From: Pseudomonadota bacterium
Lineage (GTDB): Bacteria > Pseudomonadota > Alphaproteobacteria > Rhizobiales > Rhizobiaceae
Direction: 5' to 3'
Assembly (NCBI GenBank): GCA_023419535.1
Contig: JAEZXX010000051.1
Location: 3,513 to 67,512 of the forward strand
Length of the DNA: 64,000 nucleotides
In this document: piece after piece, positions 8,568 to 17,739 of the stretch
How the letters are laid out: every line of letters starts with the position of its first letter
Numbering within the stretch: the first letter of the stretch is position 1
Program-made: the position numbers and the translations under genes
Notes under the pieces: model-generated
What the model saw: only the letters and a program-made list of their open reading frames with translations
Told to the model about the DNA's origin: nothing
Database searches by the model: none

Positions 8568-9473
8568 ATGCCGCTTCAACCCAGCCGCGAGGTCTTCATC
8601 ACCTGCGCCGTCACCGGTGCGGGCGATACGACGGGCCGGTCCGACAAGGTGCCCGTGACGCCTCGCGAGATCGCCGAGGCGAGCGTCGCCGCCGCGCGCG
8701 CCGGTGCGGCCATCGCGCACATCCACGTCCGCGACCCCGAAACCGGGAAGGGCTCGCGCGACCTCGCCCTCTACCGCGAGGTCATGGAGCGCATCCGCGA
8801 CAGTGGCGTCGACATGGTCCTGAACCTGACGGCGGGGACGGGCGGCGACCTCGTCTTCGGCTCGGCCGAAGCGCCGTTCCCGGTGGACCCGGCGGGCACC
8901 GACATGGTCGGGGCCAGCGAGCGCCTCGCCCATGTCCGCGAGCTTCTGCCCGAGATCTGCACCCTCGACTGCGGCACAATGAACTTCGGCGAGGGCGACT
9001 ACGTGATGACGAACACGCCCGCCATGCTGAAGGAGATGGCGCGCCAGATCCAGGCGCTCGGCGTGCGTCCCGAAATCGAGATCTTCGACACCGGGCACCT
9101 CCTCCTCGCGCAGTGGCTGAAGGCGCAAGGGGTCATCGACGATCCGGTGATGGTGCAGCTCTGCATGGGCATTCCCTGGGGTGCGCCGGACGACATCGGC
9201 ACCTTCAAGGCGATCGTCGACAATCTGCCGGACGACTGGACCTTCTCGGCCTTCTCGATCGGCCGCAACCAGCTGCCCTTTGCGGCGCTTGCGCTGGTGG
9301 CGGGGGGCAACATCCGCGTCGGGTTGGAGGACAATCTCTGGCTCGGCAAGGGCGTGCTCGCCACCAACGACGCGCTCGTGGAGCGCGCCGTCGCGATCGC
9401 GGAAGGCACCGGTGCGCGCGTGCTCGGGCCGGACGAGGTCCGCACGAAGCTGAAGCTGACGAAGCGCTGGTGA
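8568..9473 (+). CDS. cdhC: BKACE-family enzyme, probable 3-dehydrocarnitine cleavage enzyme
   Basis: 301 residues of the beta-keto acid cleavage enzyme family (DUF849). These zinc enzymes transfer the acetyl part of a 3-keto acid to or from acyl-CoA. Visible family features are AHIHVRDPETGKGSRD (zinc-binding His-x-His near residue 47), EIFDTGHL, GIPWGAP and the C-terminal GGNIRVGLEDNLWL. In carnitine degradation it converts 3-dehydrocarnitine plus acetyl-CoA to betainyl-CoA plus acetoacetate. The start ATG at 8568 has GCCGGAG upstream and gives the usual family N-terminus; an in-frame ATG at 8535 lacks one. It is 5 bases ahead of the dehydrogenase-thioesterase gene, which supports the assignment. 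Confidence 0.87.
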   Translation: MPLQPSREVFITCAVTGAGDTTGRSDKVPVTPREIAEASVAAARAGAAIAHIHVRDPETGKGSRDLALYREVMERIRDSGVDMVLNLTAGTGGDLVFGSAEAPFPVDPAGTDMVGASERLAHVRELLPEICTLDCGTMNFGEGDYVMTNTPAMLKEMARQIQALGVRPEIEIFDTGHLLLAQWLKAQGVIDDPVMVQLCMGIPWGAPDDIGTFKAIVDNLPDDWTFSAFSIGRNQLPFAALALVAGGNIRVGLEDNLWLGKGVLATNDALVERAVAIAEGTGARVLGPDEVRTKLKLTKRW

Positions 9474-9478
9474 GCCCG

Positions 9479-10960
9479 ATGACCACCTTCCCGATTCAGA
9501 AGGCCGCCTGCGTCGGCGTCGGCGTCATCGGCGCGGGCTGGGTCGCCCGGCTTGTCCTCAACGGCGTCGACGTGTGCGTGTTCGATCCCTCGCCCCAGGC
9601 CCCGCGCATCGTCGCGGAGGTGGTGGAGAACGCCGCCCGCGCCTACGCCGGGCTCTATCGCTCGCGCTTGCCGGAGCGCGGCACCATCCGTTTTGCCGCC
9701 TCGATCGAGGAGGCGGTCGAGGACGCGGACATCGTGCAGGAGAGCGTCCCTGAGCGGCTGGACTTCAAGCGGCAGATCCTCGGCGAGATCGACGCGGCCG
9801 CGCCGGCGGACACGATCATCGGCTCGTCCACATCCGGCCTCCTGCCGAGCGATCTTCAGGCCGGGATGCGGCACCCCGAACGTCTCGTCGTCGCCCATCC
9901 GTTCAACCCCGTCTACCTCCTGCCGCTGGTGGAGCTCGTCGGCGGCGCCGAGACGAGTGCGCAGACCATCGATCGCGCCAAGGCGCTCTATGGGGCACTC
10001 GGCATGAAGCCGGTCGCGATCCGCCGCGAGATCGAGGCCTTTGTGGGCGACCGCCTTCTGGAGGCGCTGTGGCGCGAGGCGCTCTGGCTGGTGAAGGACG
10101 ATGTCGCCGGGGTCGAGGAGATCGACGACGTCATCCGCTACTCCTTCGGCCTTCGCTGGGCGCAGATGGGCCTGTTCCAGACCTACCGCATCGCTGGCGG
10201 CGAGGCGGGCATGCGCCACTTCCTTGCCCAATTCGGCCCGGCTCTCCAGTGGCCGTGGACGAAGCTGATGGACGTGCCCGATCTTGACGACGCGCTCGTG
10301 GAGAAGATCGCCGGGCAATCCGACGCGCAGGCCGCGGGGCGGTCCGTCCGCGAGTTGGAGCGCATCCGCGACGACAATCTCGTGGCGATGATCCGGGCCC
10401 TGTCGGAGCAGCAGGGCGGCGAGGGCTGGAGTGCGGGCGCGCTTCGCAACACGGCTGAGGCGGACCTCGCCGCGCGGGCCGGCGGCAGGACGGCGCCTGC
10501 TCTTCAGCTCCATTCCGGGACAATTTCGGCAGAGTGGATCGACTACAACGGCCACATGACCGAGCACCGGTATCTACAGGTGTTCGGCGAGGCGACCGAT
10601 GCGCTCCTCGCGCATGTCGGCGTGGATGCGGCTTACCTTGCGGGCGGCCACAGCTTCTACACGGTGGAGACGCATCTCCAGCATCTTGGCGAGATGAAGC
10701 AAGGCGCCGCCTTCCGGGTCGAGACGCAGGTCCTCGCCGGCGACGGCAAACGCCTCCACGTCTTCCACACGCTCAGGGACGGCGAGGGGCGGATCGTCGC
10801 GACCGCCGAGCAGATGCTTCTCCATGTCGACACGAAGGCGGGGCGGGCTGTTCCCGCCAGCGGGGCCGTCGCCGCGCGCGTCGCGGCCCTGACGGCGGAG
10901 CATCGCCAACTCGCCTGGCCCGCATCTGCGCGCCGCCATGTCGGCCAGCGCAGGAGCTGA
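9479..10960 (+). CDS. Fused L-carnitine 3-dehydrogenase / betainyl-CoA thioesterase
   Basis: 493 residues carrying two consecutive steps of carnitine catabolism. Residues 1-325 form a 3-hydroxyacyl-CoA-dehydrogenase-like L-carnitine dehydrogenase: Rossmann GVGVIGAGW (13-21), HPFNPVYLLPLVELVGG (140-156) and the C-terminal helical domain. Residues about 340-455 form a hotdog thioesterase (SAEWIDYNGHMTEHRY, 350-365), matching the separate CdhB of Pseudomonas. The dehydrogenase oxidises L-carnitine to 3-dehydrocarnitine, the neighbour makes betainyl-CoA, and the thioesterase half releases glycine betaine. Such fusions are known in rhizobia. The start follows the BKACE stop by 5 bases. The C-terminal tail (about 456-493) is Ala/Arg-rich and probably disordered. 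Confidence 0.88.
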   Translation: MTTFPIQKAACVGVGVIGAGWVARLVLNGVDVCVFDPSPQAPRIVAEVVENAARAYAGLYRSRLPERGTIRFAASIEEAVEDADIVQESVPERLDFKRQILGEIDAAAPADTIIGSSTSGLLPSDLQAGMRHPERLVVAHPFNPVYLLPLVELVGGAETSAQTIDRAKALYGALGMKPVAIRREIEAFVGDRLLEALWREALWLVKDDVAGVEEIDDVIRYSFGLRWAQMGLFQTYRIAGGEAGMRHFLAQFGPALQWPWTKLMDVPDLDDALVEKIAGQSDAQAAGRSVRELERIRDDNLVAMIRALSEQQGGEGWSAGALRNTAEADLAARAGGRTAPALQLHSGTISAEWIDYNGHMTEHRYLQVFGEATDALLAHVGVDAAYLAGGHSFYTVETHLQHLGEMKQGAAFRVETQVLAGDGKRLHVFHTLRDGEGRIVATAEQMLLHVDTKAGRAVPASGAVAARVAALTAEHRQLAWPASARRHVGQRRS

Positions 10961-11008
10961 GCCGCGACGATCTCGACGAACCCCTTCAGAACCGGAAAGG
11001 ACCCTTCC

Positions 11009-12055
11009 ATGAAGGAGAACCGCCACGCCACGCCCGCCCTCGCGGCCGTCTTCCTCGTTACGACCTCGTCCGTGGCTTTTGCGCAGCCCGCCCCCGACCC
11101 GGCGACGATCGACCTTCAGGAGAGTTTCGATCCGATCGGCGCCGAGGTGCACGAGCTGACGCGTGGCGAACGCACCTCCTACTATATCGACGAGGGCACG
11201 GGGCCGCGCGCGGTGGTCTTCATCGGCGGCGCGGGCACCAGCCTCGAGGCCTTCCAGCTCACCGAGTTCGCGCGCACCTCGCGCGAGGCGCTCGGCCTGC
11301 GCTTCGTCTCGGTGGAACGCAACGGCTTCGGCGAGTCCGAGTTCGATCCGGCGCTCGGCTATGGCGACTACAACGACGAGGTCCTTGCGGTGCTCGATGA
11401 ACTGAGCATCGAAGACTTCTCGATCCTGGCGATCTCGGGCGGCGGGGCCTACGCTGCGCAGCTCGCAGCCGCCGTGCCGGAGCGCATCGTCGGGCTTCAT
11501 GCGGCCGCCGCCGTCTCGCGCACGCTGTCCAGCCGGTCGGAGCCGGAGTGCTCGACGTCGATGGAGGAACGCAACGAAGACAATCTTCGCTGGACGCAGC
11601 ATCCTAAGGATTGGTGGGGCGTGCCCGGCTCACCGGTGCTCGCGGTACCGGGCTGGCAGACCCGCGCCTACGCCGATGCGACGCGCTCCTTCTACGTCGC
11701 CGGTCAGATGGGCGATTCGCGCGCGCTGAGTCACGAGCAGGGGCTCGCCTGCGGCGAGGACGCGGTGGTGGATCTCTCGGCTGCGCCGTTCCCGACCTTC
11801 CTCACCTGGGGCGGCGAGGACGAACTCGTCCCTGTCTCGGTCCTGGAGGAATGGCGAGAGGGCGTTTCCGAGGTTGCCAAGGCGACCGTCTATCCCGGTG
11901 AGGGACATACGGTGCAGTACCGGCACTGGGACCAGATCCTCGTCGATCTCGCCGGTCTTGAAGGGCAGACGGTGATCTGCCGCGACGACAAGACGGTGCT
12001 CGTTCCAGACGCGGAGGCCATCGAGGCGCCGCTCGGGATTTGCGCCTGGCACTGA
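11009..12055 (+). CDS. Secreted alpha/beta hydrolase
   Basis: 348 residues with a signal peptide (about 1-25, cut after AFA). The fold is alpha/beta hydrolase: oxyanion region FIGGAGTS (about 71-78), a nucleophile elbow AISGGG (Ser about 141; the first small residue is Ala rather than Gly), an acid in GGEDELVP (about 270-277) and the catalytic His in GEGHTVQY (about 303). It lies 48 bases after the carnitine operon in the same direction and has AAAGGA before the ATG. It could hydrolyse an exogenous ester, for instance an acylcarnitine, before uptake, but that idea rests only on position. Two or more Cys in the mature part fit an exported protein. The substrate cannot be read from sequence. 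Confidence 0.75.
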   Translation: MKENRHATPALAAVFLVTTSSVAFAQPAPDPATIDLQESFDPIGAEVHELTRGERTSYYIDEGTGPRAVVFIGGAGTSLEAFQLTEFARTSREALGLRFVSVERNGFGESEFDPALGYGDYNDEVLAVLDELSIEDFSILAISGGGAYAAQLAAAVPERIVGLHAAAAVSRTLSSRSEPECSTSMEERNEDNLRWTQHPKDWWGVPGSPVLAVPGWQTRAYADATRSFYVAGQMGDSRALSHEQGLACGEDAVVDLSAAPFPTFLTWGGEDELVPVSVLEEWREGVSEVAKATVYPGEGHTVQYRHWDQILVDLAGLEGQTVICRDDKTVLVPDAEAIEAPLGICAWH

Positions 12056-12196
12056 GCGCTGCGTGGCCACCAGGACAGCTCTGCCGCAGGCCCGGCAGCT
12101 CGCGGTCCTCTTGGATCGCCAGTGAACGGCCGGTCGCGAAGCTCAACATCGCGCCGAGTATGGGCGAGGCCGCTCCGAACGAATCCCGGCTTGCGG

Positions 12197-13006
12197 CTAC
12201 GTCATATACAGGCCGCCTGCGACGTCGACGGTCTGGCCCGTCACGAAGCTCGCCTCCGCCGACGTAAGATAAAGCGCGACGTCGGCGACCTCGTCGGGCG
12301 CCCCGAGACGGCCGAGCGGCGTCAGGGCGACCTGCTCGGCGTTCACGGCATCGCCGACGGCTTTGACCATCGGCGTCTCGATGCGACCCGGCGCCAGGGC
12401 GTTGACGCGGATCCCGAAGGGCCCCAACTCGGCCGCCAGGTGCTTGGTCAGACCGATCAGCGCCGACTTCGTCGCCGCGTAGTGGCAGCCGACGATGGGC
12501 GAATAGGTCTTTCCCGCGACCGACGAGAGGTTGACAATCCAACCGCGGCACGCCTCGCGCATGGCAGGCGAAAGTAGGCGGATCGTGTTGAAGACGCCGG
12601 TGAGGTTCACATCGACGACACGGCGCCATTCGGCCGGATCCATCTCGTAGACGCGGTGGGCGCGCCCCTCGTGCTTCGGCGAGATGCCGGCGTTGTTGAC
12701 AACCGTATCGAACGCTCCGCCGATCGACGCTTCCGCCGAGCGCACCGTGCGCTCTAGCGCGTCGAAGTCGGCGACGTCGACGGGGAGCGCGACGCCTCCG
12801 CCAAGAGCCCCTTCCCTGATTTCGGCAAGCGTCCGTTCGACATCCTCCGTCCGAAGGTCGGCGACGCCAACGATCGCTCCGCGACGCGCGAATGCGAGCG
12901 CCATCGCCCGCCCGATGCCGTTGCCGGCACCCGTGACCAGCACGCGGCGCCCGGCATGGCTCGCGCGCGCGGAAATGACAGCGTCGTTCTCTTCTCTTGG
13001 AGCCAT
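12197..13006 (-). CDS. Short-chain dehydrogenase/reductase
   Basis: 269 residues, a classical SDR: TGAGNGIGR cofactor loop (about 25-33), NNAG (about 108-111), catalytic Ser in NLSS (about 160), YxxxK as YAATK (about 175-179) and the C-terminal GGLYMT. An acidic residue after the second strand (ADLRTED) favours NAD(H). It is the last gene of a long leftward operon, beginning 3 bases after the livF stop, so it likely acts on the compound imported by the ABC system or a product of the ThDP enzyme. It is convergent with the hydrolase gene; the 141-base gap to that gene shows no clear terminator hairpin. Confidence 0.88.
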   Translation of the reverse strand: MAPREENDAVISARASHAGRRVLVTGAGNGIGRAMALAFARRGAIVGVADLRTEDVERTLAEIREGALGGGVALPVDVADFDALERTVRSAEASIGGAFDTVVNNAGISPKHEGRAHRVYEMDPAEWRRVVDVNLTGVFNTIRLLSPAMREACRGWIVNLSSVAGKTYSPIVGCHYAATKSALIGLTKHLAAELGPFGIRVNALAPGRIETPMVKAVGDAVNAEQVALTPLGRLGAPDEVADVALYLTSAEASFVTGQTVDVAGGLYMT

Positions 13007-13009
13007 CGC

Positions 13010-13714
13010 TCAAATCCCCAGATAGGCTTGCCGGACGTGGTCGTTGCCGAGGAGCGCCTCCGCCCGGTCGGAAAGGACGATCTCACCGTTCTCCAGCACG
13101 TAGCCCCGGTCGGCGGCCTTCAGCGTGTTGAAAACGTTCTGCTCGACGATGAGAACGGTGGTGCCGGCCTTGGCGATTTCGGCCACGACCTCGAAGACCT
13201 GCGAGACGATGATCGGAGCAAGGCCGAGCGAAGGCTCGTCGAACATCAGGAGGCGCGGCCGGGCCATCATGCCGCGAGCGATCGCCACCATCTGCTGCTC
13301 GCCGCCCGACAGCGACACCGCCTTCTGGTCGAGGCGCTCGCGGACACGCGGAAAGAGCGTCAGGACCTCCTCCAGCGTGTCGCCCTGCCGCTCGCGGGCG
13401 CCGCGCCGGTAGGCGCCCATCAGGAGATTTTCGCGGACCGTCATTTCGGGAAAGAGCTGGCGGGCCTCGGGTATCAGCGTGATGCCGAGGTTGACGATCT
13501 CATGCGAGGACAGTCGCGAGATGTCGCGCCCCTCGAACTCGATCGTGCCGGCGGTCGGGCGCAGCAGGCCCGAGATGGTGCGCAGCACAGTCGTCTTGCC
13601 GGCCCCGTTCGCCCCGACGATGGTAACGACCTCGCCACTCGCGACGTCCATCGAGACCCGATGCAGGATCGTCGTCGCGCCGTAGCCCGCATCGACATCG
13701 GTCAGCTTAAGCAT
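13010..13714 (-). CDS. livF: Branched-chain-amino-acid-type ABC transporter ATPase LivF
   Basis: 234 residues, the normal LivF length. Walker A GANGAGKTT (about 34-42), Q-loop region, signature LSGGEQQMVAIARGMM (about 136-151), Walker B LLMFDEPSLGLAP (about 155-167) and the H-loop VEQN are all intact. It overlaps the end of the preceding LivM-LivG fusion gene by 8 bases, so the two should be translationally coupled. It pairs with the LivG half of that fusion to drive import. Confidence 0.93.
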   Translation of the reverse strand: MLKLTDVDAGYGATTILHRVSMDVASGEVVTIVGANGAGKTTVLRTISGLLRPTAGTIEFEGRDISRLSSHEIVNLGITLIPEARQLFPEMTVRENLLMGAYRRGARERQGDTLEEVLTLFPRVRERLDQKAVSLSGGEQQMVAIARGMMARPRLLMFDEPSLGLAPIIVSQVFEVVAEIAKAGTTVLIVEQNVFNTLKAADRGYVLENGEIVLSDRAEALLGNDHVRQAYLGI

Positions 13715-15506
13715 GCGCGAACTCCTTGCCGAGATAAGCCTCGACCACGGCGGGATCGCGAACGACCTCCTGCGGCCGCCCCTGCGCGATGATCTGCCCG
13801 GAGTTCAGGACGACGACCCGATCGGACAGCGACATGACCGCCTGCATGACATGCTCGATGGCGATAATGGAGACGCCCGAGTCCCGGATCGAGAGCATGA
13901 GGTCGATGGCCCGCCGGACGTCGGTCTGGTTGATGCCGGCCATCACCTCGTCGAGGAGCAGGATGCGCGGCTCCATCGCCATCACGCGGGCGACCTCGAG
14001 ACGCTTCAGCCCGCCGATGGTCAAGCCCTTAGCCTCCGAGGAGAGGAACGGGGCGAGCCCCATCCGTTCGGCGGTGCGGCGTGCGGCCTCCCGGGCGTCT
14101 TTCGCGTCGGGATGGCGGTGGAAGGCGCCGACCATGATGTTTTCTTCCACCGTCATCGCCGCAAAGGGCTGGACGATCTGGAAGGTCCGTCCAACGCCGA
14201 TCGCGGCAAACCCGCCAGGGCTCGTAGGCGAATGGAACCGGCCGTCCGGACCCTTTACCTCGACGGTCCCCGTGTCCGCTTTCATGAACCCGGAGATCAT
14301 GTTGAAGACGGTGGTTTTGCCTGCGCCGTTCGGGCCGATGAGGCCGAGCACCTCTCCCTCGCGCAGTTCGAACGACACGTCGTTGGTGACGTGCAAGCCG
14401 CCGAACCGCTTGTTGAGGCTCTGGACCTTCAAAACCACGTCGCCGACGGCGGGCCTCGTCTCGGCCCGTGCAGGCGCAGAGATCGGCCGAGCCTCGGTCT
14501 CGCCGCCCACCCAGGCCAGCGGCCGCGAGAAGCGGGACAGGACGCCCATGATTCCGTTCGGCATGAAGAGCACCGCGAGCACGAGCGCCACGCCGTAGAC
14601 GAAGCCGTGCAGGCCGATCGCCTGCGAGCCTAGCCATCCGCGCGCTAGTTCGGTGAGCGGCACGAGAAGGATGGTGCCGAGGAGCGGGCCGAAGACCGTG
14701 CCGAGCCCGCCGATCAGCGCGAACATCGCGATCTGGATCGAAAAGGTGAGCGAGAACACCGATTCCGGTTCGATGAAGGTCAGGTACATGGCGTGGAACG
14801 TGCCGACCATCGCCGTCAACGACGCCGAGACCATCACCGCGACGAGCCGCACCTTCACGGTTCCCACGCCCGCGGCCTTGGCGGCAGATTCCCGTTCACG
14901 CGTCGCGATCAGGTAGAAGCCGAGCCGGTGGCCGCGGATCCACCAGGCGGCCGCAAGCGTGAGGAGGAGGAGGCCGAAGGCGATGATCAGCGAGGGCAGC
15001 CGCTCGCGGAAGATCATCCACTCCCAGCCGATCTGCAGCGGCACCATCATGCCAGTCGCGCCGCCCGTCAGTGCGCGGAAGTGCAAGGCGAGGACGTTGA
15101 ACACCTCCAAGAGCGCGATCGTCGCCAGCGCGAAGAAGGGGCCGTGCAGGCGAAAGCACGGATAGGAGATGATCACCGCGACGACGACCGCGACCGCCGC
15201 GCCGACGAACATTCCGATCCACGGCGTGACGCCGACATTGACCAGCATCATGCCCGCATAGGCACCGATGCCGTAGAAGATGGCGTGGCCGAGCGAGAGC
15301 TGCCCGGCGAAGCCGCCCACGATGTTCCAAGCGGTGGAAAGCGCAGCGAACAGGCAGATCGTGATGAAGATGTGGAAGATGAAGCCATCCCCGATCGCGA
15401 TGGGCACGACGAGCAGGGCCGCAAGCAGGAGGCCGAGCGCCACCGCCCTCTTGGCGGGAAAGCCACCGGTCGCGGACGCAGGGGTCTGGATGGTCGAGGA
15501 GCTCAT
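13707..15506 (-). CDS. LivM permease fused to LivG ATPase
   Basis: 599 residues combining two importer parts. Residues 1-335 are a LivM-type permease with about ten hydrophobic segments and the cytoplasmic coupling stretch AAGVGTVKVRL (211-221). Residues 355-599 are a LivG-type ATPase: Walker A GPNGAGKTT (391-399), Q443, signature LTIGGLKRLEVARVMA (495-510), Walker B LLLDEVMAGIN (516-526) and His552. The start ATG at 15506 overlaps the livH stop as ATGA. A longer upstream frame exists but lies inside livH and is Arg-rich. LivM-LivG fusions occur sporadically in Proteobacteria; here the fusion fixes the stoichiometry of that half-transporter. Confidence 0.93.
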   Translation of the reverse strand: MSSSTIQTPASATGGFPAKRAVALGLLLAALLVVPIAIGDGFIFHIFITICLFAALSTAWNIVGGFAGQLSLGHAIFYGIGAYAGMMLVNVGVTPWIGMFVGAAVAVVVAVIISYPCFRLHGPFFALATIALLEVFNVLALHFRALTGGATGMMVPLQIGWEWMIFRERLPSLIIAFGLLLLTLAAAWWIRGHRLGFYLIATRERESAAKAAGVGTVKVRLVAVMVSASLTAMVGTFHAMYLTFIEPESVFSLTFSIQIAMFALIGGLGTVFGPLLGTILLVPLTELARGWLGSQAIGLHGFVYGVALVLAVLFMPNGIMGVLSRFSRPLAWVGGETEARPISAPARAETRPAVGDVVLKVQSLNKRFGGLHVTNDVSFELREGEVLGLIGPNGAGKTTVFNMISGFMKADTGTVEVKGPDGRFHSPTSPGGFAAIGVGRTFQIVQPFAAMTVEENIMVGAFHRHPDAKDAREAARRTAERMGLAPFLSSEAKGLTIGGLKRLEVARVMAMEPRILLLDEVMAGINQTDVRRAIDLMLSIRDSGVSIIAIEHVMQAVMSLSDRVVVLNSGQIIAQGRPQEVVRDPAVVEAYLGKEFAHA

Positions 15507-16390
15507 GGCGACACGTGCGACAGGTTCGCCGAGGAGCCGAAGAGGCCCTGCGGACGGAAGATCAGGATCAGGAGGAAGATGCCGAAAACGGCCACTTCGC
15601 GCAGGTCGGTGCCGATGTAGAAGCCGGCGAGGCTGTCGATCAGACCGATGATCAGCGCGCCGACGAAGGCGCCGCCGATCGAGCCGAGGCCGCCGAGGAC
15701 CACCACCACGAAGGCGGTCAGGACGAAGTAGGTCCCGATGGTGGGAGAGGTTGGATAGAGCGGACCGATCAGGGTCGCGGCCAGTCCGACGCAAGCCGCT
15801 CCGATGCCGAAGGTCAGGACGTAGATCCCGTTGACGTTGATGCCCATCAGCTGCGCGGCACCGCGGTTCTGCGCCACCGCCCGGATGGCGCGTCCCGTCT
15901 GCGTCCGCGACAGGAACAGGTGGATCGCGACGACGAGGCCGATCGAGACGGCGAACACCACCGCCTGGCCGGTCAGGACGCGAACCGGTCCGAGCATGAA
16001 GGACGAGCGCAGGCCGCTTGCTGGGGTCGAGACGATGTCCGCTCCGAAGACGAGCAGCGCGAGATTGATCAGCGCCGTCGAAAGCCCGACAGTCGCGAAG
16101 ATCTGGACGTGGTCGTCGGTCGCCGAGAGCAAAGGCTGGATGATGAAGCGCTGGGTCAGCGCACCGACGACGAAGAGCAGCGGCACGACTGCCGCCACCG
16201 TCACGTAGGGGTGGACGCCGAGGCCCACCGTCAGGAGGAAGACCAGATACATTCCAATCATCAGGAACTCGCCGTGGGCGAAGTTCACCACCTTGACGAT
16301 ACCGAAAATGAGCGTGAGGCCGACCGCGACGATGGCGAACAGCCCGCCGAGCATCAGCCCGTTCGCCACGACCTGTAGGAAGGTCTGCAT
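15503..16390 (-). CDS. livH: Branched-chain-amino-acid-type ABC permease LivH
   Basis: 295 residues, eight or so membrane segments, with the conserved N-terminal NGLMLGGLFAIVAVGLTLIFG, the NFAHGEF motif (about 40-46) and the EAA-like cytoplasmic loop near ALRAVAQN. The ATG at 16390 gives the standard LivH start; an in-frame extension to 16540 would be Arg/Gly-rich and unlike the family. It is the first permease gene after the binding-protein gene, with a 71-base gap, and overlaps the next gene by 4 bases. Confidence 0.93.
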   Translation of the reverse strand: MQTFLQVVANGLMLGGLFAIVAVGLTLIFGIVKVVNFAHGEFLMIGMYLVFLLTVGLGVHPYVTVAAVVPLLFVVGALTQRFIIQPLLSATDDHVQIFATVGLSTALINLALLVFGADIVSTPASGLRSSFMLGPVRVLTGQAVVFAVSIGLVVAIHLFLSRTQTGRAIRAVAQNRGAAQLMGINVNGIYVLTFGIGAACVGLAATLIGPLYPTSPTIGTYFVLTAFVVVVLGGLGSIGGAFVGALIIGLIDSLAGFYIGTDLREVAVFGIFLLILIFRPQGLFGSSANLSHVSP

Positions 16391-16461
16391 GACGTTTGGT
16401 CCCCCTGGAGACGGTGGAAAGCCGGGACCGACGAAGCGGCCCGGCTGCGGTGGTCTTCGCC

Positions 16462-17682
16462 CTACTGGGCGGCGCTCAGCCGCGTCTCGGCCGCGGCGGC
16501 CCCTTCCGGATAGACCGTGACGAGACGGCCGTCCTGCCACTGCATTCCCATCATGGACGCGCGCACGTTCTGGTTGGTGTCGTCGAACTCGATGCCGTAG
16601 CCCGCCGCCGTGGAGCCCTCGGCGACGTCCATCGCGTCGACCGCCGCACGGATCGTCTCCGGCTCGAAGTCCTCGGCCGCGTCGAGGGCTTCGAAGATCG
16701 CGAGCGCCCCGACATAGTTGTTGAGCGAATGCCCCGATCGGGGTGCCGAGCCGTACTTGGCCTCGTAGGCCGAGACGAACTCCTCGAGTCCCGGAGCGAA
16801 GTCCGGGTTGACCAGATACTGGGTGAAGTCGACGTCGAAGACGCCGTCGATGATGTCGTGACCGACCGCGTCGGCCGTCGGCTGCATCGAGTATCCGCCC
16901 CCGCCGCCGATGATGGCTGCAGGTTCGAAACCGGCCTCGTTGGCCTGCTGGAGGAAGAGAACGGAGTCGTTCTGGTAGGACGTCTGCAGGACGATATCCA
17001 CGTCGCGCTGCTGAAGGTCGAGCACCAGCGAGGACATGTCGACCGTCGAGGCGGGATAGGCCTGCGTGGTGACGATGTCGAAGCCCGCCTCGCCGCCGAG
17101 ACGCTGCTGATGGCCGGCGACGGACGTGCCGTAGGAGGAATCCTCGTGGATGATCGCGACCTTGATGTCGCCCGGCTCGCGGCCCAGCGAGGGCGCGATC
17201 ACCTCCTGCATCATCTCCACGATGGTCACCGCCATGTCTTGTGCGGTCGGATTGGTGCGATACAGGAATTCGAAGCCGCGCCCCGTCACCTCGTCGGCGA
17301 CGGCACCGAGCTCGAAATACGGGACGCCGGCCAGCTCGGCGACCTGGCTGGCCGCGATGGACCGGGCAGACGAGTAACTGCCGAAGATCGCAGACACGCC
17401 TTCCAGCGAGATCAGGCGACGTGCCTCGCCGATCGCCTGGTTGTTGTCGACGGCATCGCCGCGCGACAGGGTGATCTGTTCGCCCTGAATGCCGCCGCGC
17501 GCGTTCATCTCGTCGACGGCGATCTCGAGGCCACGGGCGCTTTCCTCTCCCAGAAGCGCGAGCTGGCCGCTGAACGGATACAGGGCGCCGAAGGTCACGG
17601 CGTGCGCCGGGACGGTCGAGAACGCTGCGATCGACAGCGCACCGAGGGCGGCCGAGCCGCGAAGAAAATGTCGAATGCTCAT
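16462..17682 (-). CDS. LivK/AmiC-type ABC substrate-binding protein
   Basis: 406 residues with a signal peptide (about 1-28, cut after AHA). It is a type I periplasmic binding protein: FGALYPFSGQLALLGEE at the N-terminus, GSYSSARSIAASQVAE (ligand loop), HEDSSYGTSVA and GHSLNNYVGA. GGGAGG-type ribosome site (CAGGGAGGATCC) precedes the ATG at 17682. In family members, SYSS-type loops bind the alpha-carboxylate and amino group of amino acids or amides, but many relatives bind aromatic or other acids. The ThDP enzyme gene upstream and the dehydrogenase downstream suggest the ligand feeds a decarboxylase or lyase reaction. Confidence 0.92.
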   Translation of the reverse strand: MSIRHFLRGSAALGALSIAAFSTVPAHAVTFGALYPFSGQLALLGEESARGLEIAVDEMNARGGIQGEQITLSRGDAVDNNQAIGEARRLISLEGVSAIFGSYSSARSIAASQVAELAGVPYFELGAVADEVTGRGFEFLYRTNPTAQDMAVTIVEMMQEVIAPSLGREPGDIKVAIIHEDSSYGTSVAGHQQRLGGEAGFDIVTTQAYPASTVDMSSLVLDLQQRDVDIVLQTSYQNDSVLFLQQANEAGFEPAAIIGGGGGYSMQPTADAVGHDIIDGVFDVDFTQYLVNPDFAPGLEEFVSAYEAKYGSAPRSGHSLNNYVGALAIFEALDAAEDFEPETIRAAVDAMDVAEGSTAAGYGIEFDDTNQNVRASMMGMQWQDGRLVTVYPEGAAAAETRLSAAQ

Positions 17683-17739
17683 GGTGGATCCTCCCTGTGA
17701 TGAACGGTGCCGCCTCCCGCAGCCCCGGCGACGCATTGG

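Noticed and set aside
8999..10567. Minus-strand open frame of 522 codons
   Set aside because: Antisense of the BKACE and carnitine dehydrogenase genes, a common artefact of GC-rich codons.
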